64,000 nucleotides of DNA from Paenibacillus allorhizosphaerae (GTDB lineage: Bacteria > Bacillota > Bacilli > Paenibacillales > NBRC-103111), in NCBI RefSeq assembly GCF_910594985.1, contig NZ_CAJVCE010000001.1, positions 62,001-126,000 of the forward strand, written 5' to 3'. Position numbers and translations under genes: made by a program. The notes beneath the pieces are model-generated. The model saw nothing but the letters and a program-made list of their open reading frames with translations. It searched no databases and had not been told where the DNA came from. This document shows, piece by piece, positions 8,616 to 16,896 of this stretch (the stretch's first letter is position 1; each line of letters starts with the position of its first letter).

Positions 8616-8771
8616 ATGGAAACAGCAAAAAGAACGCAACCGAAACCGTTTGACGGATTAGTCACGTTGAGCATAATATTTGTCATACTTCTCAGTTCTC
8701 CATTATTTTACTTCATCATTAACCTAATGCTTGGGAATGAACACTTGTTTAATGGGATTATCATGAACTGA
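8616..8771 (+). CDS. Small single-pass membrane peptide (51 aa)
   Basis: A short ORF beginning METAKRTQPKPFDGL, then a hydrophobic helix from about residue 17 to 38 (ending FYFIINLML) and a short polar tail. The N-terminal part is basic and the helix is uninterrupted, as in real small membrane proteins. It has its own promoter about 40 bp upstream and a terminator 9 bp after the stop, so it is framed as an independent gene. The ribosome site is weak (GGGG about 12 nt upstream). I do not recognise a family. It could be a regulatory or stress-related micro-protein, but nothing shows which. Confidence 0.55.
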   Translation: METAKRTQPKPFDGLVTLSIIFVILLSSPLFYFIINLMLGNEHLFNGIIMN

Positions 8772-8780
8772 CGGTGAATT

Positions 8781-8819
8781 GAGGCTGCCGCGGCAGCCTC
8801 GTTCTTGTTGTTATTTTTG
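8781..8819 (+). terminator. Terminator after the small membrane peptide gene
   Basis: A perfect palindrome GAGGCTGCCGCGGCAGCCTC (8781-8800) is followed by a T-rich tract to 8819. It may also serve the minus-strand operon ending at 8835. Confidence 0.8.
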
Positions 8820-8834
8820 TATTGAATTACCCTT

Positions 8835-9881
8835 TCAATGGGCGCAATACATTACTTTGACGGAGAACGAGCTGCGGTCACGCATCATCTGCAAAGCGCT
8901 GCCGATCCCTTCAATCGGTACCCGATGCGTGATCAGCGGCTCCAAACGCAGCTTGCCCGATGCGATAAAATCAAGCGTAAGCCGCCATTCGTTAACCGGT
9001 ACGTTCGCATAATACGAATTCCAACTGCCGACAACCGTCAGATTTTTACGCAAAATGTTCCAGTACCCGTCTTTCGTCAGTTTCATATCGCCCGACGGAT
9101 TGCCCATGAGCACCACTTTCCCGAATGGGCGTGTCGTATGCATGGCGTTCTCCAGTGCTGCCGAGCTGCCCGCACCTTCAATCGTCACGTCGGCTCTGCG
9201 TCCGTTCGTAAGCCCGCGGACCCACGCCGGCACATCGTCTGTGGCCGCGTTGCACGTGTGTGCGAAACCGCGACTTTGAGCAAAGGCCAGCTTCTCGTCC
9301 TCTATATCGATGAGCAGCACTCGCCCGGCGCCCCACGCCTCGGCCCACTGAGCGATCATCAATCCGATCGGTCCGGCTCCATAGATCAGTACGGTATCGC
9401 CGATGCCCACACCGGCTTGCCGGAGGGCATGGACCGCCACGGCTGCCGGTTCAACCATGGCCGCTTCTTCGTATGAAACACCGTCCGGCAGCAGAAGCAG
9501 GTTCCACACAGGGACGGCAATGTATTCGGCAAACGCGCCGTCCCGCCGCGATCCTATATAATCATAGTTTTCGCATAATGCGAACTGCCCGATTTCGCAA
9601 GCACTGCATGCACGGCAAGGCAACAGCGGAAATACGGCAGCGCCCCGGCCGATCAGCGACTCGTCGACACTTTCTCCGACCGCCTCTATGCTGCCCGCAA
9701 ACTCATGGCCGGGTACCGTCGGAAACGAATACGTCCCCTTCGAAAATACGCGTGGAATGTCCGAACCACATATTCCGCACGCCCTTACACGAAGCAGAAC
9801 CTCACCCGGGCCGGGCACCGGCTTCGGCCTGATTTCCATTCGAATATCGCCGACAGCGTGCAGCGGCCAAGCTTTCATCAT
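8835..9881 (-). CDS. Zinc-dependent medium-chain alcohol/polyol dehydrogenase (GatD-like)
   Basis: A 348-residue NAD(P)-dependent medium-chain dehydrogenase most like galactitol-1-phosphate 5-dehydrogenases and sorbitol dehydrogenases. Catalytic zinc ligands are present (Cys38 in GICGSD, His59 and Glu60 in GHE). The structural-zinc lobe has four Cys (CRACSAC then C). The Rossmann glycine motif is GAGPIG. Start: AAAAAGG lies 9 nt before the ATG at 9881; an ATG at 9890 would overlap the site and ATG 9878 is also possible. It is the last gene of an operon with a glycerophosphodiesterase and a hexulose-phosphate epimerase. This suggests oxidation of a polyol phosphate, but the substrate is not determined. 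Confidence 0.88.
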   Translation of the reverse strand: MMKAWPLHAVGDIRMEIRPKPVPGPGEVLLRVRACGICGSDIPRVFSKGTYSFPTVPGHEFAGSIEAVGESVDESLIGRGAAVFPLLPCRACSACEIGQFALCENYDYIGSRRDGAFAEYIAVPVWNLLLLPDGVSYEEAAMVEPAAVAVHALRQAGVGIGDTVLIYGAGPIGLMIAQWAEAWGAGRVLLIDIEDEKLAFAQSRGFAHTCNAATDDVPAWVRGLTNGRRADVTIEGAGSSAALENAMHTTRPFGKVVLMGNPSGDMKLTKDGYWNILRKNLTVVGSWNSYYANVPVNEWRLTLDFIASGKLRLEPLITHRVPIEGIGSALQMMRDRSSFSVKVMYCAH

Positions 9882-9886
9882 TGCAA

Positions 9887-10651
9887 TCATCCTTTTTGTA
9901 TGTTCTCACGGATTCTCATGGCCGGTAGCGGATCATTACACGTGAGCAAGGTTACTCCGCATCGCAGCGCATCGTTCACCTGCTCTTCCGTGTCTGTGCA
10001 GTAGCATCCGATCACCATGCCCATCTCTCGGAACCGCTGAACCCGCTGGGCGGTCAGCAGCTTCATGCTGATTCCGACCGACCACATCTTGGAATAGGTC
10101 CCATCCATCCCGGGGTCGAAATTGGACATCAGCTCCTCGGGAAAACCTTGTGTTTTTAATTGATAATCATCGTGAATATAGGCGACGATGTCCGCATCAA
10201 AGCTAGTGAATACGCAGCGCGAAAGATATCCGTATTCGGCAAGCATCGCGATCGTCAAATCCGCGGTTTCTTTGGCCTTTACATCCCGTTTAATTTCTAC
10301 ATTTAACAAAACGTTCGGGAACGCTTGCAGCAGCTTGCATAGTTCTTCCAGGGTCGGAATCTTGAGACCTGCGAAGATATGGTCAAACCAGCCTCCGGCG
10401 TCCAGCCGCTTGAGCTCGGCTATCGTATATTCGTTCACCTTGCCGGTTCCGTTTGTCGTCCGGTCCACCGTTTCATCGTGGATTACCGCGACGACTTTAT
10501 CTTTGGTCATTCTGAGATCGAATTCAAGCACGTCGATCCCCATTTCCAGCGACTTGGCGAAGGCCAGCAGCGTGTTTTCCGGATACGCCGATTTATAACC
10601 TCTATGCCCAACGAGAAGGATGGATTGCTCGTTTCGAAGACTATCTATCAT
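9887..10651 (-). CDS. Glycerophosphodiester phosphodiesterase family protein
   Basis: A 254-residue GDPD/UgpQ-type TIM-barrel enzyme. The catalytic start LLVGHRGYKSAYPENT has His16 and the Glu of PEN. It is followed by LEFDLRMTKD with metal-site acids and VIHDETVDRTTNGTG with the second catalytic His. There is no signal peptide, so it is cytoplasmic. Family members hydrolyse glycerophosphodiesters to glycerol-3-phosphate and an alcohol. GGGAG sits 8 nt before the ATG. It is the middle gene of the epimerase-GDPD-dehydrogenase operon, and its stop abuts the dehydrogenase start. Beside sugar-phosphate enzymes it may act on a glycerophospho-sugar or polyol, which is an inference. Confidence 0.9.
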   Translation of the reverse strand: MIDSLRNEQSILLVGHRGYKSAYPENTLLAFAKSLEMGIDVLEFDLRMTKDKVVAVIHDETVDRTTNGTGKVNEYTIAELKRLDAGGWFDHIFAGLKIPTLEELCKLLQAFPNVLLNVEIKRDVKAKETADLTIAMLAEYGYLSRCVFTSFDADIVAYIHDDYQLKTQGFPEELMSNFDPGMDGTYSKMWSVGISMKLLTAQRVQRFREMGMVIGCYCTDTEEQVNDALRCGVTLLTCNDPLPAMRIRENIQKG

Positions 10652-10734
10652 ATCTGCATCTCCCTTTCTGGGATTAACGACTCAGAACATGACTACACGT
10701 CTGGTAACATTAAAGGAACGACCGGGTCATGTAC

Positions 10735-11427
10735 TTAGGCATTCCTTCTTTGCGATAGCTGATTGTATTGCTCGTTAACATATGCTGTCAATTGCGCAGC
10801 CTTTTGCTCCAAATCATTGGAATTAAACAAACTAGAGGTGCCGCATACAAGCATCGTTGCCCCAAGCTTCATCACTTTAGGAATGGTTTCATAGCTGATA
10901 TTGCCATCGACTTGTATATCAATCCGCGAGCCGTTCTCCGCGATCAATTGGTCAAGATCTGCGATTTTCTTGTACATACTGGGAATAAACGATTGCCCTG
11001 CAAATCCGGGATTGACCGTCATCAGGCAAACGTAATCCGCATCGTCCCATACATAATCCATTACAGACAGCGGCGTCGACGGGTTTAGAGCAACACCGGC
11101 TCTCAGATTCAGCTCCCGGATCTTGTGCAAAGCTCTCTGCAAGTGTACTTTGGATTCCGCATGAATCGATATCCAATCCGCTCCTGCTTCGGCAAACATT
11201 TCGATATACCGTTCCGGCTCTTGAACCATCAAGTGGATATCGAACGGCTTGTTCGTATAGCTTCGCAACGCCTTCAGCAAATCCGGCCCCATCGTAAAAT
11301 TCGGCACAAAGCTGCCGTCCATAATATCAAAATGAAAGTAATTCACCCCGCCGCGTTCCAGCATGTCTACACTATCCTTCAATTTACCCCAGTCTGCGCA
11401 CATCAAAGAAGGTCCGATTAAAGTCAT
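10735..11427 (-). CDS. Ribulose-phosphate 3-epimerase family protein (allulose-6-P epimerase type)
   Basis: A 230-residue TIM-barrel epimerase. Family signatures are IGPSLMCADW at the N-terminus, HFDIMDGSFVPNFTMGP with the metal His and catalytic Asp, DIHLMV, LMTVNPGFAGQSF and DIQVDGNIS with the second catalytic Asp. The opening with Met in SLMCAD and the sugar operon context fit allulose-6-phosphate epimerases better than housekeeping Rpe, but this is not certain. AAAGGAGG lies about 11 nt before the ATG. It is the first gene of a three-gene operon, with a promoter about 110 nt upstream and a DeoR regulator gene beyond that. Control by that DeoR protein is likely. Confidence 0.87.
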   Translation of the reverse strand: MTLIGPSLMCADWGKLKDSVDMLERGGVNYFHFDIMDGSFVPNFTMGPDLLKALRSYTNKPFDIHLMVQEPERYIEMFAEAGADWISIHAESKVHLQRALHKIRELNLRAGVALNPSTPLSVMDYVWDDADYVCLMTVNPGFAGQSFIPSMYKKIADLDQLIAENGSRIDIQVDGNISYETIPKVMKLGATMLVCGTSSLFNSNDLEQKAAQLTAYVNEQYNQLSQRRNA

Positions 11428-11544
11428 ATGTGGACATCCCTCCTTTCATTTGCAATGAGCACATAACACTCATCCAAAAATACGGTCGAATAGACCCGGC
11501 AATAAGACCGATGGTTCCGGAACCAACCATTATCCTACATGTTA

Positions 11545-11573
11545 ATATTACAACAGCGATATTCCGGTATCAA
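11545..11573 (-). promoter_or_regulatory. Promoter of the epimerase-GDPD-dehydrogenase operon
   Basis: On the minus strand TTGATA (11573-11568), a 17-bp spacer and TAATAT (11550-11545) give a plausible sigma-A promoter, with an mRNA leader of about 110 nt. Confidence 0.5.
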
Positions 11574-11779
11574 CAATTATTTATTTGTTTCAAATATTTT
11601 TTTAAGATAAATGTTGTTATTACGTGGTTATTAATATGTTTATCCGGACAAATGTCTTATTCCCTCACATGTATTTTGCATAAACCACATTTGTGACAAA
11701 CTAAAAGTTAGGATGAATGTACATTGCCCGACGATGCATTGTGGGCTGATCAAAGTTGAACTGACTCGAAGACGGCATG

Positions 11780-11808
11780 ACAAAGAACCCCCACTCAGCG
11801 TAGGGGTT
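11780..11808 (-). terminator. Terminator of the DeoR gene
   Basis: On the minus strand AACCCC and GGGGTT form a hairpin with a loop of about 10 nt, followed by CTTTGTC. It lies 47 bp after the DeoR stop. Confidence 0.6.
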
Positions 11809-11854
11809 TACTGTTATGTACAGAGCAAGCCGAATCGTGCCTGTTGTCGGTTAT

Positions 11855-12616
11855 TTATTCCGCATAAACCACTTTAAGATCTTTGATTTCCAGAATCCCG
11901 GTCTCTTCCTCCAGCAATCCCTTATCGGTTATTAACATGTGCACGTCCTCCAAACTAAGCAACCGGATTAGCGATTTTCGCTGGAACTTGCTGCTGTCAG
12001 CGACCAAAATCAGTTGATCCGATATGTTCAATATCTTTTTTTTCAGACGCGCATGAGATTCATATGGTTCGCTCACTCCCCGCAGCCGGTCGAAGCCCTG
12101 ACATGAAAAGAAAAACTTATCGACATGATACCCTTCCACCATAGTTTCTGCGGACATCCCCGTTATGGCCATGGAGTCACTGTCGAAGTTGCCGCCGATC
12201 AATATCATCGATATATTACGTTTTTTGACTAATTCATTAGCGATGGCAAGCGAATAGGTCAAGACGGTAAGCGGCATATCGGGCAAGTGCTTGACGATTT
12301 GCAGACATGTCGTGCTCGCGTCCAGTGCGATGATTTCGCCTTCTTCCACAAGCGATGCCGCATATTTGCCGATTGCTTGCTTTTGCTCCTGACGAATCGA
12401 TTCCCTTTGCAGTACAGGAGGTTCAAAGCCTTTGTCCCGATGGCTCAATACGGCGCCACCATGCGTGCGGACAATGAGACCCTCGGATTCCAGACGTTCC
12501 AAATCGCGCCGAATCGTTTCATCCGTTACCCCGAACCGCTGGCTCAAATCTCCTACACGGACCGTTCCGCTTTGTTCAAGCAAATTAATGATTTCTTTTC
12601 TCCTATCTACCGCCAC
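11855..12616 (-). CDS. DeoR/GlpR-family transcriptional regulator
   Basis: A 253-residue sugar-phosphate-responsive repressor. The N-terminal winged HTH is textbook: RRKEIINLLEQSG, VRVGDLSQRFGVTDETIRRDLERLESEGL, then RTHGGAVL. The DeoRC sensor domain follows, with ALDASTTCLQIVKHL and a late LVADSSKF motif. A GTG start at 12616 has AAGGTGA upstream. The neighbouring operon on the same strand (epimerase, GDPD, dehydrogenase) is the obvious target, and a sugar phosphate is the likely effector. Both points are inference from context and family behaviour. Confidence 0.9.
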   Translation of the reverse strand: MAVDRRKEIINLLEQSGTVRVGDLSQRFGVTDETIRRDLERLESEGLIVRTHGGAVLSHRDKGFEPPVLQRESIRQEQKQAIGKYAASLVEEGEIIALDASTTCLQIVKHLPDMPLTVLTYSLAIANELVKKRNISMILIGGNFDSDSMAITGMSAETMVEGYHVDKFFFSCQGFDRLRGVSEPYESHARLKKKILNISDQLILVADSSKFQRKSLIRLLSLEDVHMLITDKGLLEEETGILEIKDLKVVYAE

Positions 12617-12925
12617 ACGACTTCACCTTCCTGATGGCCTACTTTCTTTGAAACCAAACTTTATTTCCGCAATAATCTGAGAACTATGCAAGCGTCATAT
12701 GTAAAATCTTTGAAAACCAATGCGGACTACAAAATTTACTATAGCTTATTCTCGATGATCCTACAACTGCCAAGAATCATTTCTGACATTGAAACCGTTC
12801 GCATAGTTTATGACCGGATGACCTTGAACGGACGAATTGAAAGGCTGGATGTGCAAAAAGCGGCATCACGGCCGCGGCAGAGTATCGTATGCGTAGACAT
12901 TTGCATGTACGTTGGCATGTCTGAT
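12617..12925. other. Intergenic region between ger operon and DeoR gene
   Basis: The region contains the ger operon terminator candidate at 12855-12875. Short ORFs on both strands show no coding character, and no convincing promoter hexamers are called. Confidence 0.4.
12855..12875 (-). terminator. Terminator candidate after the first ger operon
   Basis: On the minus strand GCGGC, a 6-nt loop and GCCGC are followed by five T. The stem is short but the T run is directly adjacent. It lies about 50 bp after the GerB-type stop. Confidence 0.5.
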
Positions 12926-14032
12926 TCAACCATGAACACCCTTTATCTTGCTTCGCCTGATCAGCGCCACAAGAAACAGTAATAACGGACCTCCTACCAT
13001 ACATATGGGAAATAAATATCGAACGGCTACTACTGTTGGAAATATGACCGAAATTTCCTCAAAGTTGAATGGAATTAAAGCCAAGATCATACATACCGGT
13101 GCAATGATCCACATCGGCTTTCTCCAATCCTTCAAACCGAATAACTGTGCAGTTCCGTAACCGGCAACAAACAAATATAACGACAATTTCGTAAAAATGC
13201 TCATGATCCAGATGGTGATCACAATGGCGTCAAGGTTTTCAACAATGCCGCCTAGTGAAATCGATCTTACGATCATTAGCATCGGATATGGGTAACCGGC
13301 AGCTACATGAGGGCCAAATATTAGGATACTTACAAGAATGGAAAGGAAAACAAGGATACCCGAAACCATTACGCCGGACACGACATGACGGACTGTATGT
13401 TTGTGGTGGATGATGAAAGAGACAAGAACAAGCGTCATAATACAATCGCCCAAAAAAGTGGCTGTCGGGAGCGAACCTTTCATAATGCTCAGATACCCGT
13501 TATCCGATAAAACCGGCAGCAATCGGTCTGCTTTCATCTCGTTCACAGCTAAAAACATCGGTCCTACTACGCCGATCAAAATAATCGGCCCCGTCAATTC
13601 GCAGATACGCGCAATGACCGCTACGCCGTGCATGGTAGGATACAGTACAACGATAAGCATCAATATGATAATGATGGGTACCGGCGTCTTGGGCATAATG
13701 GTACCGGTAATAAACAGACTAAACTGCTTTAATATCACGGCTAAAGTGATAATCCAGAAAATGAGATAAAGGCTCGAAACCATCCTGCCCAACCATTTTC
13801 CGAGCAGAAGGCGGCTATAGCTAACTAAAGATTGTCCAGGAAAAAAAGTGCCGAGCTTTACGCTTATATAGGCTATTCCGCTACCGATTCCTGTCGCTAA
13901 AATACTGGATAACCATGCATCCTGCTGGGCGGATTGAATGGCAGGGGAAGTGGTCAGCAAAATCGTCATGATGACCTGCATGCTCACCATCATCCAAAAC
14001 AACTGACGGTTGGTTAACGTCATATCATCCAT
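12926..14032 (-). CDS. Spore germination permease, GerAB type
   Basis: A 368-residue APC-superfamily membrane protein with about ten membrane helices. It is the B subunit of a gerA-type germinant receptor in the spore inner membrane. The N-terminal TNRQLFWMMVSMQVIMTILL and repeated hydrophobic segments with polar gaps fit the GerAB/spore permease family. AGGAG lies upstream of the ATG. It is the last gene of an operon in the order A-C-B, 24 bp after the GerC-type gene. In studied receptors the B subunit binds the germinant. The ligand here is unknown. Confidence 0.9.
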   Translation of the reverse strand: MDDMTLTNRQLFWMMVSMQVIMTILLTTSPAIQSAQQDAWLSSILATGIGSGIAYISVKLGTFFPGQSLVSYSRLLLGKWLGRMVSSLYLIFWIITLAVILKQFSLFITGTIMPKTPVPIIIILMLIVVLYPTMHGVAVIARICELTGPIILIGVVGPMFLAVNEMKADRLLPVLSDNGYLSIMKGSLPTATFLGDCIMTLVLVSFIIHHKHTVRHVVSGVMVSGILVFLSILVSILIFGPHVAAGYPYPMLMIVRSISLGGIVENLDAIVITIWIMSIFTKLSLYLFVAGYGTAQLFGLKDWRKPMWIIAPVCMILALIPFNFEEISVIFPTVVAVRYLFPICMVGGPLLLFLVALIRRSKIKGVHG

Positions 14033-14056
14033 ACCCTATCTTCTCCTCTTCATTGG

Positions 14057-15211
14057 TCATTGCGTTACCCGAACATTGGTTATTCCAGGACGATGGATTC
14101 GTGTATTCGTTTCAAGTTCCACATCAATGGATTGAAAGACTGGCGTCCAATCCTCTCTTACTCTGCTCCATTCATGAGGATATTTTTTATGAAAAGCTCG
14201 AGCAAAGCCGACCACATCCGTTTTCAGTTTTTTTTGCAGCTGTTCCATGGTGTGAATTAGCGTTTGTTTGATCTCTTCATTAAACGCGCCTTCGATTTTT
14301 CGCAAATTGTCCGAACCGTTGGCGATTACTAGTTTGGTCGAGTTTTGCACGACATCCGCATCCAGCTTCACTTTGACCCGCATTTTCCACTTTCCGTTGT
14401 TAATGGACGGGTATAGCTTCATGTCACTATGCATCACCCGAATAATGATGCTTCCCTCTTCTTCTTTTCTGGTTAACGTAATATTGCGACCAAGCACAGC
14501 ATGTTGTAATAATCGTAGTCCCGTTGTGCACTCATTGTCTAAAAAACCGACCAATTTCTTCTTATGTATAACCGCCAGTCCGCTGATGGAAAGGATCCTT
14601 TTTTCGGCCCCGTTTGTGAGCATGGTCGTTAAGTCTGCGGTAGGCAACAAGAATGCACCGGATTCGCCGCTAATCAACGCTTCGACCTCATGCATTGTAG
14701 AGGAGCGAGTGGTTGGCTTCTGGGAAAGCTTGATTAATGTTTCATACGTATTCGGATCAATTTGGGAGTTGAGTAACTTTTTGGCCGTCCCTTTGCATAT
14801 AAAAAAATTGGCTTGTTCCCTGGGCTGAATATCTCGGAACAAGAAATCGAATTCATCATGCATTCCTTGCCGGGCCAGCGCCTCGCCAAACACATAAGCT
14901 TTGGTATGGCTCCACGTGAAATAACGAGGTAGCCTCTTTTGCAGATCCGTTAAAGCTTCTGCCATAGAGCTGCCTTTCGTTGAAAAAGTATAAACATTGC
15001 CTTCCCCACCGGCGCCTCCATTCCCCGCCCCATCTGACGTAGCGGTAGGATTCGGGATAAATACTTGTACCGTGAGCTCAATCTGATCGTCATCGATTTT
15101 GTCAATGCCCGCAGATACGATCATGGCCATATCATTCACTTCAATCTTGTCCCAGCAGCCGGCCAGCAGAGCTACAAGCAAGAGCAGCGGAAACAATACG
15201 TATAATCTCAT
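14057..15211 (-). CDS. Spore germination lipoprotein, Ger(x)C type
   Basis: A 384-residue C subunit of a gerA-type receptor. The basic start (MRLYVLFP) and hydrophobic core end in the lipobox LLAGC, so it is a lipoprotein, followed by WDKIEVNDMAMIVSAGID, the standard GerC opening. A Gly-rich loop (GAGNGGAGGEG) lies near residue 70. The start at 15211 is fixed by GGAAGGAG 7 nt upstream. The longer reading from 15256 would put a basic 15-residue tail before the signal peptide and is rejected. It follows the GerA-type gene by 31 bp and precedes the GerB-type gene. Confidence 0.92.
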   Translation of the reverse strand: MRLYVLFPLLLLVALLAGCWDKIEVNDMAMIVSAGIDKIDDDQIELTVQVFIPNPTATSDGAGNGGAGGEGNVYTFSTKGSSMAEALTDLQKRLPRYFTWSHTKAYVFGEALARQGMHDEFDFLFRDIQPREQANFFICKGTAKKLLNSQIDPNTYETLIKLSQKPTTRSSTMHEVEALISGESGAFLLPTADLTTMLTNGAEKRILSISGLAVIHKKKLVGFLDNECTTGLRLLQHAVLGRNITLTRKEEEGSIIIRVMHSDMKLYPSINNGKWKMRVKVKLDADVVQNSTKLVIANGSDNLRKIEGAFNEEIKQTLIHTMEQLQKKLKTDVVGFARAFHKKYPHEWSRVREDWTPVFQSIDVELETNTRIHRPGITNVRVTQ

Positions 15212-15242
15212 TTCCCGACTCCTTCCGATGCGGCCTTTGCGC

Positions 15243-16763
15243 TTATTGTTGCTCATCGGGCTTACCGCTCTGTCTTATCAGATTTCTCTTCCTCGTATAA
15301 AATGCTGGACGCCATCTCATCTTGCTTCGTGGAGCGCGAATCAGTACATCCTTCAAGGCATTCGGATAAATAGGCGATAACGGAGCGAGGTAAGGCACGC
15401 CGAAGGACCGGAGAATGCACAAGTGGCTAATAATAAACAGCATCGCTAAGATAAGCCCGAACAATCCGAGGATGCCGGATAAAATCATAATGGGAAAACG
15501 AAGAATTCTCAAAGCGATACTGGTCGGGTATTGTGGCATCATAAATGAGGATATCCCGGTAATGGCAACAACCATAACCATCGGCGCCGAAACCAGTCCG
15601 GCTTGGATGGCGGCTTGGCCGATCACAAGCGCACCTACAATACTGACGGCGGATCCCACCTGTCTTGGCAGCCGAACTCCGGCTTCACGCAATGCTTCGA
15701 ACGTTACTTCCATGATTAGTGCCTCCAACAGCGCCGGGAACGGAATTTCCTCCCTTGATTTGGCAACGCGAAGCAGCAGCGTCGTTGGTACCATTTCCTG
15801 ATGAAAAGTTAACACCGCCACATACACGGCCGGAGCAAGCATTGCGACCAGTAAAAACAGGTATCGCAGCCAACGGATAAGGGTGCCTATAATAAAGCGC
15901 TGGTAATAGTCCTCGGGAGATTGCAGCATGGACCAGAAGGTCGTCGGGGCAATAAGAACCATAGGCGTATTATCCGTAATGATAATGACGCGGCCCTCCA
16001 AAAGACATGATGCCGCTACGTCGGGGCGTTCCGTTATCTGCAATTGGGAAAACGGCGAATAATTGTCTCCCTCCAGTAGTTCCTCGATGAGCCCGCTCTC
16101 CATGACGCCGTCCATATCGATTTGAGAGATCCGGTTCATCACCTGATCTACCACTTCCGGCTTGGCAATGCCCTTAATATAGGCTACATTCAGTTCCGTC
16201 TTGGAATACCGGCCTACGGTGAAAGATACAAATTTTAATGCTGGCGTCTTGAGTCTTCTGCGAATTAAAGAAGTATTTACGCCTAGCGATTCAATGAACC
16301 CTTCGCGGGGCCCTCGTACCACGGCCTCTGCTAACGGTTCTTCGATGGACCGTTTTTCAAAGCTCGTTAATCCGAGCGACAGTGCGCCTGCAAGCTTGTC
16401 CATTATCAGCACCGCCCTGCCGTCCAATACGTCGTTAACGATGTCGCCGATAGTTTGAAGTTCTTTATGGTCTGAAATCGTGATTTGCTCACAGATTTTA
16501 GAAATGGTCTCGGGCGGATCGGAATCGATTTTTTTGAGAGGGGTGAGTACGTAGCCGTCAAGCAGTTCCATATTGATCATGCCGCGGATATACATCACGG
16601 TAGCCGCCAACTTATGATGTAATTGAACAGGTTGAAAGACCACATCGGAACAGTCCGTAAACAGCTTTTTCAAATGGCTGACGTTTCCGGCCAGATCCGA
16701 CGATACCATAGCACCGGATAATTCCTTGTCTATGGATGGATCTTCCGGAAACGGTTTGTGCAT
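15243..16763 (-). CDS. Spore germination protein, GerAA type
   Basis: A 506-residue A subunit. The soluble N-terminal domain (about residues 1-275) contains the family patterns DVVFQPVQL, AATVMYIRGMINMELLDG and RGPREGFIESLGVN, with TSLIRRRLKTPALK after it. The later part has about five membrane helices, including PFPALLEALIMEVTFEALRE. AAGGGGAG precedes the ATG at 16763. It is the first gene of the A-C-B operon. A sigma-G-like promoter can be proposed 35 bp upstream, in keeping with forespore expression of ger operons. Confidence 0.93.
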   Translation of the reverse strand: MHKPFPEDPSIDKELSGAMVSSDLAGNVSHLKKLFTDCSDVVFQPVQLHHKLAATVMYIRGMINMELLDGYVLTPLKKIDSDPPETISKICEQITISDHKELQTIGDIVNDVLDGRAVLIMDKLAGALSLGLTSFEKRSIEEPLAEAVVRGPREGFIESLGVNTSLIRRRLKTPALKFVSFTVGRYSKTELNVAYIKGIAKPEVVDQVMNRISQIDMDGVMESGLIEELLEGDNYSPFSQLQITERPDVAASCLLEGRVIIITDNTPMVLIAPTTFWSMLQSPEDYYQRFIIGTLIRWLRYLFLLVAMLAPAVYVAVLTFHQEMVPTTLLLRVAKSREEIPFPALLEALIMEVTFEALREAGVRLPRQVGSAVSIVGALVIGQAAIQAGLVSAPMVMVVAITGISSFMMPQYPTSIALRILRFPIMILSGILGLFGLILAMLFIISHLCILRSFGVPYLAPLSPIYPNALKDVLIRAPRSKMRWRPAFYTRKRNLIRQSGKPDEQQ

Positions 16764-16797
16764 GCTAAACTCCCCTTTGATGACATCTAGTTAGTTA

Positions 16798-16827
16798 TGT
16801 TATGCTCCGGTCGCACGAGAAATATTC
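16798..16827 (-). promoter_or_regulatory. Candidate sigma-G promoter of the A-C-B ger operon
   Basis: On the minus strand GAATA (16827-16823), an 18-bp spacer and CATAACA (16804-16798) resemble the forespore sigma-G pattern, with one mismatch in the conserved part of the -10 box. The start would fall about 28 nt before the ATG. Confidence 0.35.
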
Positions 16828-16896
16828 TCCATATGTTCCATTTATATCTATATATGTATTGTAATGGGTATTGGTTTTCGCGGCTCAACGATCCGT

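Larger units (their letters stand above)
11428..11854. other. Intergenic region between DeoR gene and sugar-phosphate operon
   Basis: This AT-rich stretch holds the operon promoter (11545-11573) and the DeoR terminator (11786-11808). An imperfect palindrome, AACAATTATTTATTTGTT, lies at 11572-11589 next to the -35 box and could be a regulator site. No gene is seen. Confidence 0.45.

Noticed and set aside
12686-13004. Short ORFs on both strands between the ger operon and the DeoR gene
   Set aside because: They overlap the GerB-type gene end, lack ribosome sites and have no coding character.
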